From assembly GCF_040712085.1 (NCBI RefSeq), contig NZ_JBFCVK010000011.1, positions 1 to 64,000 on the forward strand: a DNA stretch of 64,000 bases, in the 5' to 3' direction. Shown piece by piece: positions 1 to 8,141 of this stretch. Source of the stretch: Aquibaculum sediminis (lineage in GTDB: Bacteria; Pseudomonadota; Alphaproteobacteria; Kiloniellales; DSM-21159). The notes beneath the pieces were generated by a model. The model worked only from the letters and a program-made list of their open reading frames with translations. It made no database searches and was not told the DNA's origin. Made by a program: the position numbers and the translations under genes. The stretch's first letter is position 1. Every line of letters begins with the position of its first letter.

Positions 1-85
1 CCCATCCCGAACTCGGCCGTGAAATCCCTCAGCGCCAATGGTACTGCGTCTTAAGGCGTGGGAGAGTCGGTCGCCGCCAAGTCTT
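1..85 (+). rRNA. rrf: 5S ribosomal RNA, 3' part (cut by window start)
   Basis: The first 85 bases match the second half of an alphaproteobacterial 5S rRNA. Recognisable pieces are CCCATCCCGAACTCGGCCGTG near the start, split by variation, then GCGCCAATGGTACTGCGTCTT and the closing strand with GGGAGAGTCGGTCGCCGCC. The 5' part lies outside the window. It is followed 47 nt later by tRNA-fMet, the usual end of an alphaproteobacterial rrn operon. The 3' boundary is estimated to a few bases. Confidence 0.9.
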
Positions 86-132
86 CCAAGCCCGCTTGAT
101 CTTCTCCAAGCCTCCACCACACAAAAAACACC

Positions 133-398
<266 letters not shown>

Positions 399-659
399 TC
401 GAGCAGCCCAGGTGGCCTGGCACTGATTACCGAGAAGCCACCCCGCAGGCACCCCAGCGCACCAGGCCGGAAAACAGATAGCGGAGTCGTCGACGCTCGC
501 AGAACGCAGCTGTGTTGCCAGAGTCCCGGCGCCGGGCGCCCAGGCCATTGCGACGATGCACTGCCTGATACAGGGCATCCTCGACAGTGCGGAGGTGGGG
601 CACGTCCTGACGGAGCCCGGCAACGGCGTTCCCAACACCGTCCACCTTCTACTTTGCTT

Positions 660-1097
660 TGGTCGCACAGCGCCCTCATGGGTTGAGTCGACTCGCTTGG
701 GGGATTAGCCTGAGCGGGTGTGTTGCAGGGGCGGGGTCTGGGAGGCCATGGGCGCGCTGGGGGAGATCAGGCAGGGAGCCCTGTTGGGGGTGGTGGTTCC
801 CGACCAGGGCGTTGAGGTCGTCTCGCTGGAGTGAATCGGCGCATCCGTTGAGCGGGTTCGCAAGACCCGCTCACGACGCTCCCGGGAGCCGAGGCCACCC
901 TGAAACTGGAAATCGACGGCGACGTCGCCAGCGGCCTCGACCGCGGCAAGGCGCGCACTTTGCTGGAGAATGCGAGCACGCTGGGGTTTGTGGATCGGAA
1001 GGTGGATTGAGGAAGGGGCTGTCGAGGGGGGGACGTGCGCCGACAATAGCGGTGGTTGCAACGTGAGCCATGCCAATTCGAAAACCGTATCCTGCTG
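660..1097. other. Gene-poor debris with one possible gene tail (870-1010, plus strand)
   Basis: No intact gene is visible here. The frame ending at the TGA at 1008-1010 reads LPGAEATLKLEIDGDV and then ARTLLENASTLGFVDRKVD, which resembles the C-terminus of DUF499-type ATPases found in defence-associated methyltransferase clusters. That match is from memory and weak. A perfect hairpin (TGAGCGGGT with ACCCGCTCA, 849-873) precedes it. Long open frames on the minus strand across 705-2018 are antisense artefacts of high GC content. Confidence 0.3.
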
Positions 1098-1856
1098 ATG
1101 ACGTACCAAAACCGGGTCGACCCCTTTGGCAAGTTTCATGCCGTCGCTGCCCGCGGAGAGCTGATGGGCAATCGGGGCATCCTGCACGATAGCGAGCAGC
1201 GCGTGCAGCAGACCCACGCCCATCAGAACTGGATCGCCTGTGCCCTGACGTTCCGCGGGCGGAAGCGGACGATCATGGGCCCAGGGACTTACACCGAGCT
1301 GTTCTTCCTCGATGAGGCGACGGCCTATGCGGCGGGCCACCGCCCCTGTGCCGAGTGCCGACGCCAGGACTACAAGGCCTTCGCCCAGCACTGGCGCCAG
1401 GTCCACGGGGAACCCGAGCCCGGGCGCGCGCTGTCGCAGACAATCGACCGAACGCTTCACGCTCATCGCATTGCGCGCAACAGGCCAAAGATCACCTTCC
1501 AGGCGGCGGCCGAAGAGCTGCCCGACGGCACGATGCTTGCCGTAGGGGATCAGGCTGTTCTGGTCTGGAAAGCCCGGCAGTTCGACTGGGACTTCACCGG
1601 CATCAGCAAGCGGGGCGGACGGCGCGACGGGCAACTCGCCCGCGTGTCCGGCAAGTCGCCGCTCGGCGAGACCCTGCGCTATGCGGTCAACCACTGGGAC
1701 GGCCTCTGCGTCTTCCTCGACGACGGTCGTGTCGAGATGGGCACCAACGCCGTCGAGCGTTGCATCAGGCCGCTTACCAATTACACGCAAGAATACACTA
1801 TTCGCCGGCTCCGACGGCGGCGGCGAACACTGGGCCATCGTGGCGTCGCTCATTGA
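1098..1856 (+). CDS. Chimeric gene: conserved Cys-containing unknown protein fused to IS66 transposase debris
   Basis: Residues 1 to about 167, starting MTYQNRVDPFGKFHAV, belong to a conserved family of unknown function. Its hallmarks here are GNRGILHDS, a WIACALTFRGRKR block, TELFFLDEATA and HRPCAECRRQDY with a Cys pair. The protein should continue after VLVWKARQFDWDF, but instead enters GISKRGGRRDGQ, a piece of the IS66 TnpA linker. It then continues as the C-terminal part of the IS66 TnpC transposase (SGKSPLGETLRYAVNHWDGL). A one-base shift near 1775 puts the TnpC ending out of frame. The start at 1098 is the first ATG matching the family N-terminus. The product is probably non-functional. 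Confidence 0.6.
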   Translation: MTYQNRVDPFGKFHAVAARGELMGNRGILHDSEQRVQQTHAHQNWIACALTFRGRKRTIMGPGTYTELFFLDEATAYAAGHRPCAECRRQDYKAFAQHWRQVHGEPEPGRALSQTIDRTLHAHRIARNRPKITFQAAAEELPDGTMLAVGDQAVLVWKARQFDWDFTGISKRGGRRDGQLARVSGKSPLGETLRYAVNHWDGLCVFLDDGRVEMGTNAVERCIRPLTNYTQEYTIRRLRRRRRTLGHRGVAH

Positions 1857-2024
1857 GACGGCGAAGCTGAACGACGTCGAGCCCTTCACGTACCTGAAGG
1901 ATGTCCTCGAAACGATCGTGGCCGGCTTTCCCGAAAGCTGCCTCGACGACCTGTTGCCGTGGAACTGGAAAGCAGGATCTCCCGCCGTCAACGGCTGATC
2001 ATCGTGGGGAAGAGCCACGTTTAC
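1599..2024 (+). mobile_element. IS66-family element, right half (tnpC C-terminus and right end)
   Basis: From 1635 to 1998 the plus strand encodes the end of IS66 TnpC: FLDDGRVEMGTNAVERCIRPL in one frame, then LFAGSDGGGEHWAIVASLIE through LDDLLPWNW in the next. These are typical IS66 C-terminal blocks, broken by a single-base insertion near 1775. The right terminal repeat is GTGGGGAAGAGCC followed by ACGTTTAC at 2004-2024. It closely resembles the element end at 4669-4690. A 35-bp stretch at 1599 is shared (one mismatch seen) with the tnpA linker at about 4350-4386, so tnpA is joined directly to late tnpC by an internal deletion. Confidence 0.8.
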
Positions 2025-2143
2025 TCAAAAGCATCGTAAGGGTCGGGCTTTCGCCACGGAGCGTTCCCGCCCCATGCTCTTGCGCCGGCCTCTACCTAGC
2101 CCCATATGACCATCCACGAGGATGGTATGAGGATGGATTTCAG

Positions 2144-2563
2144 ATGGTGAGATACAAGGGAGCATCTCCCGCGAAGGCGGCGGAGAGCGAGAAGATTACG
2201 ATCAATCTGGGCTTCGTGGACCTCGGACACGTCGACCTGCTGGTGCAGGAAGGATTCTATTCCAACCGCACCGACTTCATCCGCACCGCCATCCGCAACC
2301 AGATCGACCGGCATAACGACGTTGTCCGGCAGGCCGTGGCGCGCAACAGCGTCGACCTCGGCCTGCGGCATTACGGCCGGCAGGACCTGGAAGCGGCACG
2401 CGACGTCGGGCAGACGCTGGAAATCCGGGTGCTCGGCCTATGCAGCATCGCCCCGGACGTCACGCCCGAGCTTGCCCGCGCCACCATCGCATCCGTTTCC
2501 GTCCTTGGCGCCCTCCACGCGAGCCCCGACGTCAAGGCGGCGCTCGCCGACCGCACCACGTAA
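2144..2563 (+). CDS. CopG-family (ribbon-helix-helix) transcriptional regulator
   Basis: A 139-residue protein beginning MVRYKGASPAKAAESEKITINLG. The segment ITINLGFVDLGHVDLLVQEG then FYSNRTDFIRTAIRNQID fits a CopG/Arc-type beta strand plus two helices, the DNA-binding unit of this family. The C-terminal half (IRVLGLCSIAPDVTPELARA, SVLGALHASPDVKAAL) is a conserved companion domain of unknown role. The start is the first ATG that agrees with the family. It lies 61 nt upstream of the esterase gene on the same strand. Such CopG proteins often precede PHB-depolymerase-like esterases, so it probably regulates that gene. The pair is flanked by IS66 halves. Confidence 0.8.
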   Translation: MVRYKGASPAKAAESEKITINLGFVDLGHVDLLVQEGFYSNRTDFIRTAIRNQIDRHNDVVRQAVARNSVDLGLRHYGRQDLEAARDVGQTLEIRVLGLCSIAPDVTPELARATIASVSVLGALHASPDVKAALADRTT

Positions 2564-2624
2564 CGGCTTCCGCGGGGATGCCCGCCGGAAGACTGTCCCC
2601 CTCAGGAAATAAGAAGGCACTCCG

Positions 2625-3839
2625 ATGACCCAAACCCTGCACAAGGGCATGGCCGAAGCAACGCGCCTGACCCGCGCCGGCAAGCTGTCCGACGCGACCT
2701 CGCTCATCCAGCGCCTACTCAACGGCGAGAAGGCGTCCGCGCAGCCTCGCGCCCCTGCAACATCCGTCATCGACGCCGAGTACGTCACCGTGGACGCGCC
2801 ACAAGCCCGCCCTGATGCGCCGCGTCCGACTGGGAAACGGGCCCGACCCTCTCCGGGCGCCGGCCTGGGAGCGACGCTGCGGCGGCTGGCCGAGGAGGCG
2901 CGCCGGAACGGCGGCCCCAACGGGCTCGGCAAGGCGGCGCGCGGGGTGACGGAACCGCTGCCGGATGGCGCGTCGTTTGAGACCTTCACCTACGCCAACG
3001 CTGCCGGATCACGAAACTACAAGCTCTACGTTCCCGCCAACCGCCCGGCGAAGCTCCTGCCCCTGATCGTCATGCTTCACGGCTGCACCCAGTCGCCCGA
3101 CGACTTCGCGGTAGGAACCCGGATGAACGCCCTCGCCGAGGAGCACGGCTGCCTCGTCGCCTATCCGGAGCAGCCGGGGACGGCTAACTCCAACCGCTGC
3201 TGGAACTGGTTCAACCCGCAGGATCAGCAGCGTGACGGCGGGGAACCCTCGATCCTCGCCGGCCTCACCCGTCAGATCCTGCGCGACCACCCCGCCGATC
3301 CAGGCCGCGTCTACGTCGCCGGCCTGTCGGCCGGCGGCGCGGCGGCGGCCGTGCTGGCGGCCGCCTATCCAGACCTCTTCGCCGCCGCCGGCGTCCACTC
3401 CGGGCTGCCGGTCGGAAGCGCGCGCGATATTCCGTCGGCCTTTGCCGCCATGCGGCAGGGCGGCGGACCGAGCGTCCAGACGCCCCTTCGCATCCCGACA
3501 ATCGTGTTCCACGGCGACGCGGATACGACCGTCAACCCGAGCAACGGCGATGCCGTGGCGGTGCAAGCCAGGATATCGGTCGCCGGCACGCGGGCGACGA
3601 CGCATCGTGGAGAGACCGCTGGCGGCCACGCCCACAGCCGCGTCGTCCACACCGCTCCGTCGGGCGAGGCGGTGTGCGAGCACTGGACCATCCACGGCGC
3701 CGGCCATGCCTGGGCCGGCGGAAGTACGGCGGGGTCCTACACCGACCCCCGCGGCGCCGACGCGAGCCGCGAGATGCTCCGCTTCTTCTTCGAGCATGGC
3801 CGGGCACCCCACGCCGCCGGCCCCCGCGACACCGCCTAA
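2625..3839 (+). CDS. PHB depolymerase family (LpqC-like) esterase
   Basis: A 404-residue alpha/beta hydrolase of the extracellular PHB depolymerase/feruloyl esterase family. After an N-terminal region typical of the family (MTQTLHKGMAEATRLTRAGK) and a low-complexity linker, the catalytic domain begins near residue 120. Visible motifs are the oxyanion segment LIVMLHGCTQSPDDF, the nucleophile elbow GLSAGG with Ser235, FHGDAD with Asp298 or Asp300, and GAGHAWAGG with His361. No classical signal peptide is seen, so a cytoplasmic or non-classical location is possible. The RBS-like AAGAAGG lies upstream of the ATG. The true substrate could be a polyester, a short-chain PHA oligomer or another ester. 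Confidence 0.88.
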   Translation: MTQTLHKGMAEATRLTRAGKLSDATSLIQRLLNGEKASAQPRAPATSVIDAEYVTVDAPQARPDAPRPTGKRARPSPGAGLGATLRRLAEEARRNGGPNGLGKAARGVTEPLPDGASFETFTYANAAGSRNYKLYVPANRPAKLLPLIVMLHGCTQSPDDFAVGTRMNALAEEHGCLVAYPEQPGTANSNRCWNWFNPQDQQRDGGEPSILAGLTRQILRDHPADPGRVYVAGLSAGGAAAAVLAAAYPDLFAAAGVHSGLPVGSARDIPSAFAAMRQGGGPSVQTPLRIPTIVFHGDADTTVNPSNGDAVAVQARISVAGTRATTHRGETAGGHAHSRVVHTAPSGEAVCEHWTIHGAGHAWAGGSTAGSYTDPRGADASREMLRFFFEHGRAPHAAGPRDTA

Positions 3840-3854
3840 GGGACCGAGCGTTCC

Positions 3855-3879
3855 GCGAGCCGCCGCCGAGGCGGCTCGC
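3855..3879 (+). terminator. Stem-loop after the esterase gene
   Basis: A perfect 10-bp stem, GCGAGCCGCC with GGCGGCTCGC around a 5-nt loop, lies 15 nt after the esterase stop codon. There is no T-tract, so termination would be weak or factor-assisted. Confidence 0.45.
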
Positions 3880-4028
3880 GCGTCCTCTCCGGCTCTTTGC
3901 CCTGCGCTATTCGCCCGCTCCAGGGCCACTGATGATGGCCCCAAAGTCTCAGATCACGCGCCGCGTCCTTGCCGGGCGCTCGGTGCCAGGACAGCCCCTC
4001 GGGAACGAGACCTGCCTCAACATAGCGC

Positions 4029-4175
4029 CACTTCGAGCGAAAGATGAAGATGTCGCCGCAAAACGGGTCCTGCCGCAAGGCGTCCTGAATGACGGCGGCC
4101 ACCGTCGTGTCCTTTGCGGAAGTCCACCGGGCGCGTGCAGAGCACGACCCTGACGCCCGCCGGAACCGCGATCAC
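4029..4175 (-). pseudogene. tnpB: IS66 TnpB fragment, frameshifted
   Basis: A GTG at 4175 overlaps the tnpA stop and opens VIAVPAGVRVVLCTRPVDFRKG, the signature N-terminus of IS66 TnpB. The frame shifts near 4095 and resumes as VIQDALRQDPFCGDIFIFRSK, after which the match ends near 4029. Only about 45 of roughly 115 residues remain. Confidence 0.8.
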
Positions 4176-4606
4176 CGCGGCCTCCGCAGCGCCCCGATAA
4201 CGGCGACCGCCAGGGCGAGGTCGACATCGCCGGACAGCACCGCATGGCCGCCATCGACCACCACGTCGATCCGATCCGGCCGGTGCTCTGGCGCCGGAGC
4301 CGCGGCCTCCTGCGGCGCGGGCTCCTCCATGACAACATGCACGAACTCCTGCCCGTCGCGCCGTCCGCCCCGTTTGCTGATGCCGGCCTGGCGCCGCCAC
4401 GACGTCAGGAGCCCGCGGTTCACACCATACCGCCGCGCCACGTCGGAGATGCAGGCGCCGGGTGCGGCGCTCGCTGCTACGATCTCCGCCTTCTCGTCTG
4501 CTGTCCACTGACGCCGCTGTCGCCGTCCCGTGATGACCTCGACCCGCTGGTAAGGCCTGACTTCATCCCTGCCTCTAAACCAGGCATCAAGTCTGCCATC
4601 ATCCAT
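4172..4606 (-). CDS. tnpA: IS66 family accessory protein TnpA
   Basis: A 144-residue protein with an IS3/IS911-type helix-turn-helix: RRQWTADEKAEIVAASAAPG, then ISDVARRYGVNRGLLTSWRR. A proline-rich linker leads to a short C-terminal block (RPDRIDVVVDGGHAVL) usual for IS66 TnpA. It would bind the element ends. It appears full length, but tnpB and tnpC are broken or missing nearby, so it cannot mobilise this copy alone. Its linker DNA is nearly identical to a 35-bp segment in the chimeric gene at 1599. Confidence 0.85.
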   Translation of the reverse strand: MDDGRLDAWFRGRDEVRPYQRVEVITGRRQRRQWTADEKAEIVAASAAPGACISDVARRYGVNRGLLTSWRRQAGISKRGGRRDGQEFVHVVMEEPAPQEAAAPAPEHRPDRIDVVVDGGHAVLSGDVDLALAVAVIGALRRPR

Positions 4607-4690
4607 CGCCTGCGCCCCATCATTGTTGAGCAGCCCTCAACATGAGGCACAGCGCAAACCATAAACAGGTGGGGAAGGAGACCCGCTTAC

Positions 4691-4728
4691 GAACCAACAG
4701 CGCAGCGAGCTTTGCCTCGACAATCGGG
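4691..4728 (-). repeat. Truncated CRISPR unit: last 5 nt of a repeat plus one spacer
   Basis: The first full repeat on the plus strand starts at 4729. One 61-bp period earlier a repeat would span 4668-4695. Its last five plus-strand bases, GAACC, are present at 4691-4695 directly against the IS66 end at 4690, and the 33 nt from 4696 to 4728 have exactly spacer length. The array therefore once continued further and was cut inside a repeat by IS66. Confidence 0.85.
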
Positions 4729-6098
4729 GGTCTATCCCCGCGCCTGCGGGGGAACCGGAAATTCTCGCCGCTGATTGAGGTGAAGCTGGGGTCTATCCCC
4801 GCGCCTGCGGGGGAACCCGGTCACAAGGTCGCCGTCAACGCTCTCGATGGGGTCTATCCCCGCGCCTGCGGGGGAACCGCCCGGGCATAGACCGCGCAGT
4901 CCAGCACCTCGGGTCTATCCCCGCGCCTGCGGGGGAACCTGCCTCGTCTGAAGCATTTGCGCATCTTCGGGGGGTCTATCCCCGCGCCTGCGGGGGAACC
5001 CCCTGATCCGACATATTACCAATATCGCCGCGGGGTCTATCCCCGCGCCTGCGGGGGAACCGAGCGGGGCACTACTGTGGTGTATGGCTCCACGGGTCTA
5101 TCCCCGCGCCTGCGGGGGAACCGGCGCGGTACGCCACCGGGAAGAATCCCGGATGGGTCTATCCCCGCGCCTGCGGGGGAACCAAAGGACGGCACGCCTG
5201 TCGCACTCACCCTGGGGGTCTATCCCCGCGCCTGCGGGGGAACCTCGCGAGCGTCTGACCCTTGCGCCGCTTGTCGGGGTCTATCCCCGCGCCTGCGGGG
5301 GAACCTGTGGGCGCGGATCACGTCTGCTTCGACGGGGGGGTCTATCCCCGCGCCTGCGGGGGAACCCCCTGCAGAAGGCGCGCATCCGTACCGGCATCGG
5401 GTCTATCCCCGCGCCTGCGGGGGAACCCAGCAGGCCGACCACTAAATCCACGAGCATCTGGGTCTATCCCCGCGCCTGCGGGGGAACCAATTATGGACCA
5501 TAGCTAAACATTGGATTCTAGGGTCTATCCCCGCGCCTGCGGGGGAACCCAGTAGGTGGCGCAGGACGCGGCGCGGCTCCAGGGTCTATCCCCGCGCCTG
5601 CGGGGGAACCTAATAGGTACATGGCGCAAGGGGAGTAGACTAGGGTCTATCCCCGCGCCTGCGGGGGAACCACTACACCCTTCCTACACGACAAGCAGGC
5701 GTCCGGTCTATCCCCGCGCCTGCGGGGGAACCTTGCAAGAGCAGCGCCGCATTGCGGAGGCGCAGGGTCTATCCCCGCGCCTGCGGGGGAACCTATGCCT
5801 GCTGCTCATTCGCAATCGACTGGACGGGTCTATCCCCGCGCCTGCGGGGGAACCTCGGCAAGGAACTCGCGGAACTGCGCTTCCGTGGGTCTATCCCCGC
5901 GCCTGCGGGGGAACCGTCTTGAGTTCGGCCACGACTTCCCGGTTGTCGGGTCTATCCCCGCGCCTGCGGGGGAACCCCGTCAAAGCCGCGCTCAAGGAAG
6001 GCGAAGACGGGTCTATCCCCGCGCCTGCGGGGGAACCCCTCTGCGAAACGCTGTTGCTGGCGCGTAAGTTGGTCTATCCCCGCGCCTGCGGGGGAACC
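4729..6098 (-). CRISPR. Type I-E CRISPR array, 23 full repeats and 22 internal spacers
   Basis: Twenty-three apparently identical 28-bp repeats start at 4729 and recur every 61 bp without exception up to 6071-6098, giving 33-nt spacers (32 if a 29th repeat base is counted). On the minus strand each repeat begins GGTTCCCC, holds a GC-rich hairpin and ends GGGGATAGACC, the type I-E consensus layout. The minus strand is the transcribed one because the cas genes and the AT-richer leader lie at the 6098 end. The first spacer base is C in 20 of 22 cases; the exceptions are the leader-proximal spacer and the one ending at 5704. The most distal repeat is not degenerate, consistent with loss of the old end. 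Confidence 0.98.
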
Positions 6099-6152
6099 TC
6101 TGCTGGTTAACACACTGGAACATATTCACAATGTCAAACATCAACGAAAGAC
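6099..6152 (-). promoter_or_regulatory. CRISPR leader with probable array promoter
   Basis: This 54-bp AT-richer stretch lies between the cas2 stop and the first repeat. On the minus strand it contains TTGACA (6137-6132), a consensus -35 box, and TGTTAA (6112-6107) as a possible -10 box with a 19-nt spacer, slightly long. Transcription would enter the array almost at once. New spacers should be added at this end. No clear IHF consensus was found. Confidence 0.6.
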
Positions 6153-6470
6153 TTAGTCGCGCCGTTGCGATGCCTGGAGCGAGCGCCGAGCCAGAAGCAT
6201 GGCATCCTGTGCCACGATCTCTTTGGGAGGGTCTCCCAATGTTCGGAGGCCCAGCCCGCCGTTCGATGCGCTGTCCGCCCAGGTCATGACGATACTGCCT
6301 TGGCGCAGTTGTCCGTGCCAGTCACTGAGCACAGCCCAGATCCTCTCGCGCACGCCCGCGCTCATCCGCGGATGTGCATAGACGCCCGCTGCCAATTCGA
6401 GCATGACGGATCCAAGGAAGCCCCGGTAGCGGGGCTCCACGTCGCGAGTAATCACAGCCACCATCGGCAT
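6153..6470 (-). CDS. cas2: CRISPR-associated endoribonuclease-fold protein Cas2e
   Basis: A 105-residue Cas2 of the I-E subtype, partner of Cas1 in spacer integration. Features include VAVITRDVEPRYRGFLGSVM at the N-terminus, YAHPRMSAGVRERIWAVL and a strand segment GSIVMTWADS, the layout of E. coli Cas2 (CasB-type ferredoxin fold). The ATG at 6470 overlaps the cas1 stop as TGATG, which supports this start over the TTG three bases upstream. It is the last cas gene before the leader. Confidence 0.93.
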   Translation of the reverse strand: MPMVAVITRDVEPRYRGFLGSVMLELAAGVYAHPRMSAGVRERIWAVLSDWHGQLRQGSIVMTWADSASNGGLGLRTLGDPPKEIVAQDAMLLARRSLQASQRRD

Positions 6471-7357
6471 CAATCGGTGTGTCCCTGTTCCTGGCTCTCT
6501 TGGGGGCCAATGAGGGCTTTGATTCTGTCAATCATTGAAGGAATAATGCTCTTCTGCCGAAACACCCGTGCCGCTCGCCGGCGGGTCAGCCGTTCTATCG
6601 CTTCTCCCGAGTTGAGAGCTTCCTTGGCGGCTCCAAAGGCAATGTCCAGGGTGACGTCATGGCGATAAAGGTCAGCAATGTCGAGCACGAACGACTGCCC
6701 AGAATCCTCGTGCACGAAGCCGAGCTGAGGGATTGCACCCACGCTGGCCACGGCGACAGCAGCTGCTGCCCGCATGGCGCTGGCAGCGTGATTGATGGCC
6801 TGATTAGGGACATCGCCAGCGTTCGGGTGGTTTCTATCGTACGCGCGGCCCTTCCAGGGAAGTCCGTGGCGTTCAGCAGCGAGTTGGTAGCTTCTCTTTA
6901 TACGTGCGCCTTCGCGACCCCGTAGCACCTCGATATCGCGGGTGCGAACGATTTCGCCGAAGCGGATCGCATACATAGCGCGCGCCACTTCCATGCGGGC
7001 TTTTGGATCAGCCCACAGGCGGACCTGGTGGCGGGCGATGGCTGAGGTGTCGGGGAGCAGTGGCGGGGCAGTGTAAAAGCGAACCGCCCCTTCGCCGATA
7101 GCGGCCAAAGCACAGCCGTGGCGCGCGAGCAAACGCAGCGCATCGTGGGTCACACTGGATCCCGGACCAAGGAGGATGATGGAGATCGATTGATGGGGGA
7201 CTTGGTAGTCCCCTGCTGCCAATTCACCTCCGCCTGCGGTAACGAACCGCAGACAGCCGTCCTCTACCTCCAACCGGCCCCGGTCGAGCCACACCAAGCC
7301 GTGGCGGTCGGCGTGGGGGATGCGCGCTTTTTCAAGCCCCAGCCGACCGAACAGCAT
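6470..7357 (-). CDS. cas1: CRISPR-associated endonuclease Cas1e
   Basis: A 295-residue integrase that, with Cas2, inserts protospacers at the leader end. The metal-binding residues can be placed: Glu149 in LRGREGARIKRSYQ, His216 in GFVHEDSGQSF and Asp229 in LDIADLYR, matching Glu141, His208 and Asp221 of the E. coli enzyme. The length equals that of I-E Cas1. It starts one base after the cas6e stop and overlaps cas2, so it is in the same transcript. It appears intact. Confidence 0.96.
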   Translation of the reverse strand: MLFGRLGLEKARIPHADRHGLVWLDRGRLEVEDGCLRFVTAGGGELAAGDYQVPHQSISIILLGPGSSVTHDALRLLARHGCALAAIGEGAVRFYTAPPLLPDTSAIARHQVRLWADPKARMEVARAMYAIRFGEIVRTRDIEVLRGREGARIKRSYQLAAERHGLPWKGRAYDRNHPNAGDVPNQAINHAASAMRAAAAVAVASVGAIPQLGFVHEDSGQSFVLDIADLYRHDVTLDIAFGAAKEALNSGEAIERLTRRRAARVFRQKSIIPSMIDRIKALIGPQESQEQGHTD

Positions 7358-7358
7358 C

Positions 7359-8141
7359 TCACCCTTCCGCTGGCCGCAACAGGAGCATGCCGTAGCCGTA
7401 AGACGTATGTCTTCCCAAGCCCTTAATAAGAAGGTGTGAGAAAGTGGCGCAGTCCGTAATGGCTAATTCACCATGCATGATTGCATCAGGTCCTTCGGAC
7501 CGCTCGCGGCGGTCAACGATTATGCGCCTGTAATGCGCCATGCGGGTGCGCTGAGCAATCAGTTCGGCCGCCGGTTGGAGCCGTTCCTTTAGCCAGTCAA
7601 TGTAGACCGCTTCCCGGTCGCGAAGGTCGGCACCGTCAGGAGGACCGTCGCGATGGCTGCGCAGGCGTTCGACAAGAAAAGCGTCAACCTCAGCGCCTTT
7701 CCGAAACGCAGGTGGAACTTCTGTCCCAAGCTGCCTGTGCCGCTCCTGTTCTCGCGTCTGGCCTTCCAGAGGTTTTATCAGCCGCCGTACCGGGCGGATG
7801 CGAACGTCGAAGGCCAACCGTCGCCCGGTTCGCCACGTCGCAGGGAGTTCCTTGGTCGCAAGTCGTGCCGGATTTGCTACGGCCAGCACATCCGGCGTTC
7901 CGGTCTCCAGCGCCGTTGCGCGCAGCTGAACCTCGTCCTTCATTGTGTAACCATAGAGCGTCCCTCTACGAGCGCCTCTTGCCACCATGAGGCGGTATGG
8001 TTTGATAGTGCCGCTGCCAAACGCCTCCCCGAGGAGATGATGGAGAGCGCGCCCCTCATCCACGGAGAAAGCACGGGTCGCCGCCCACTGACGGAAGCCT
8101 CTCAGGTCGATAGGCAGGCTGATCATGGATAAGGTGCTCAT
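7359..8141 (-). CDS. cas6e: CRISPR RNA endoribonuclease Cas6e (Cse3)
   Basis: A 260-residue RAMP protein that cuts pre-crRNA at the repeat hairpin and stays bound to the crRNA 3' end in Cascade. His34/His35 in DEGRALHHLLGEAF occupies the place of the family's catalytic histidine. The C-terminal GLGRHTSYGYGMLLL is the characteristic glycine-rich loop. The start ATG overlaps the cas5e stop by four bases. The repeat's GC-rich stem is its expected substrate. Confidence 0.93.
   Translation of the reverse strand: MSTLSMISLPIDLRGFRQWAATRAFSVDEGRALHHLLGEAFGSGTIKPYRLMVARGARRGTLYGYTMKDEVQLRATALETGTPDVLAVANPARLATKELPATWRTGRRLAFDVRIRPVRRLIKPLEGQTREQERHRQLGTEVPPAFRKGAEVDAFLVERLRSHRDGPPDGADLRDREAVYIDWLKERLQPAAELIAQRTRMAHYRRIIVDRRERSEGPDAIMHGELAITDCATFSHLLIKGLGRHTSYGYGMLLLRPAEG

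Larger units (their letters stand above)
4029..4690 (-). mobile_element. IS66-family element, left half (tnpA, truncated tnpB, left end)
   Basis: On the minus strand the element starts at 4690 with GTAAGCGGGTCTCC, a typical IS66 terminus. It then carries tnpA and the first part of tnpB, and stops near 4029 without the rest of tnpB or tnpC. The outer end falls exactly inside a CRISPR repeat: the next five bases (4691-4695) are the last five bases of a repeat unit. With the right half at 1599-2024 on the opposite strand, the two halves bracket copG and the esterase in inverted orientation, so the region was rearranged after insertion. Confidence 0.85.

Noticed and set aside
705..2018. Long minus-strand open frame of 437 codons
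   Set aside because: It runs antisense to the chimeric gene and the IS66 remnant, matches no family and reflects high GC content.
4642..6110. Several open frames across the CRISPR array encoding tandem peptides such as SIPAPAGEP and GLSPRLRGN
   Set aside because: They are translations of the repeats in three rotating frames (61-bp period) and are well-known artefacts of type I-E arrays.
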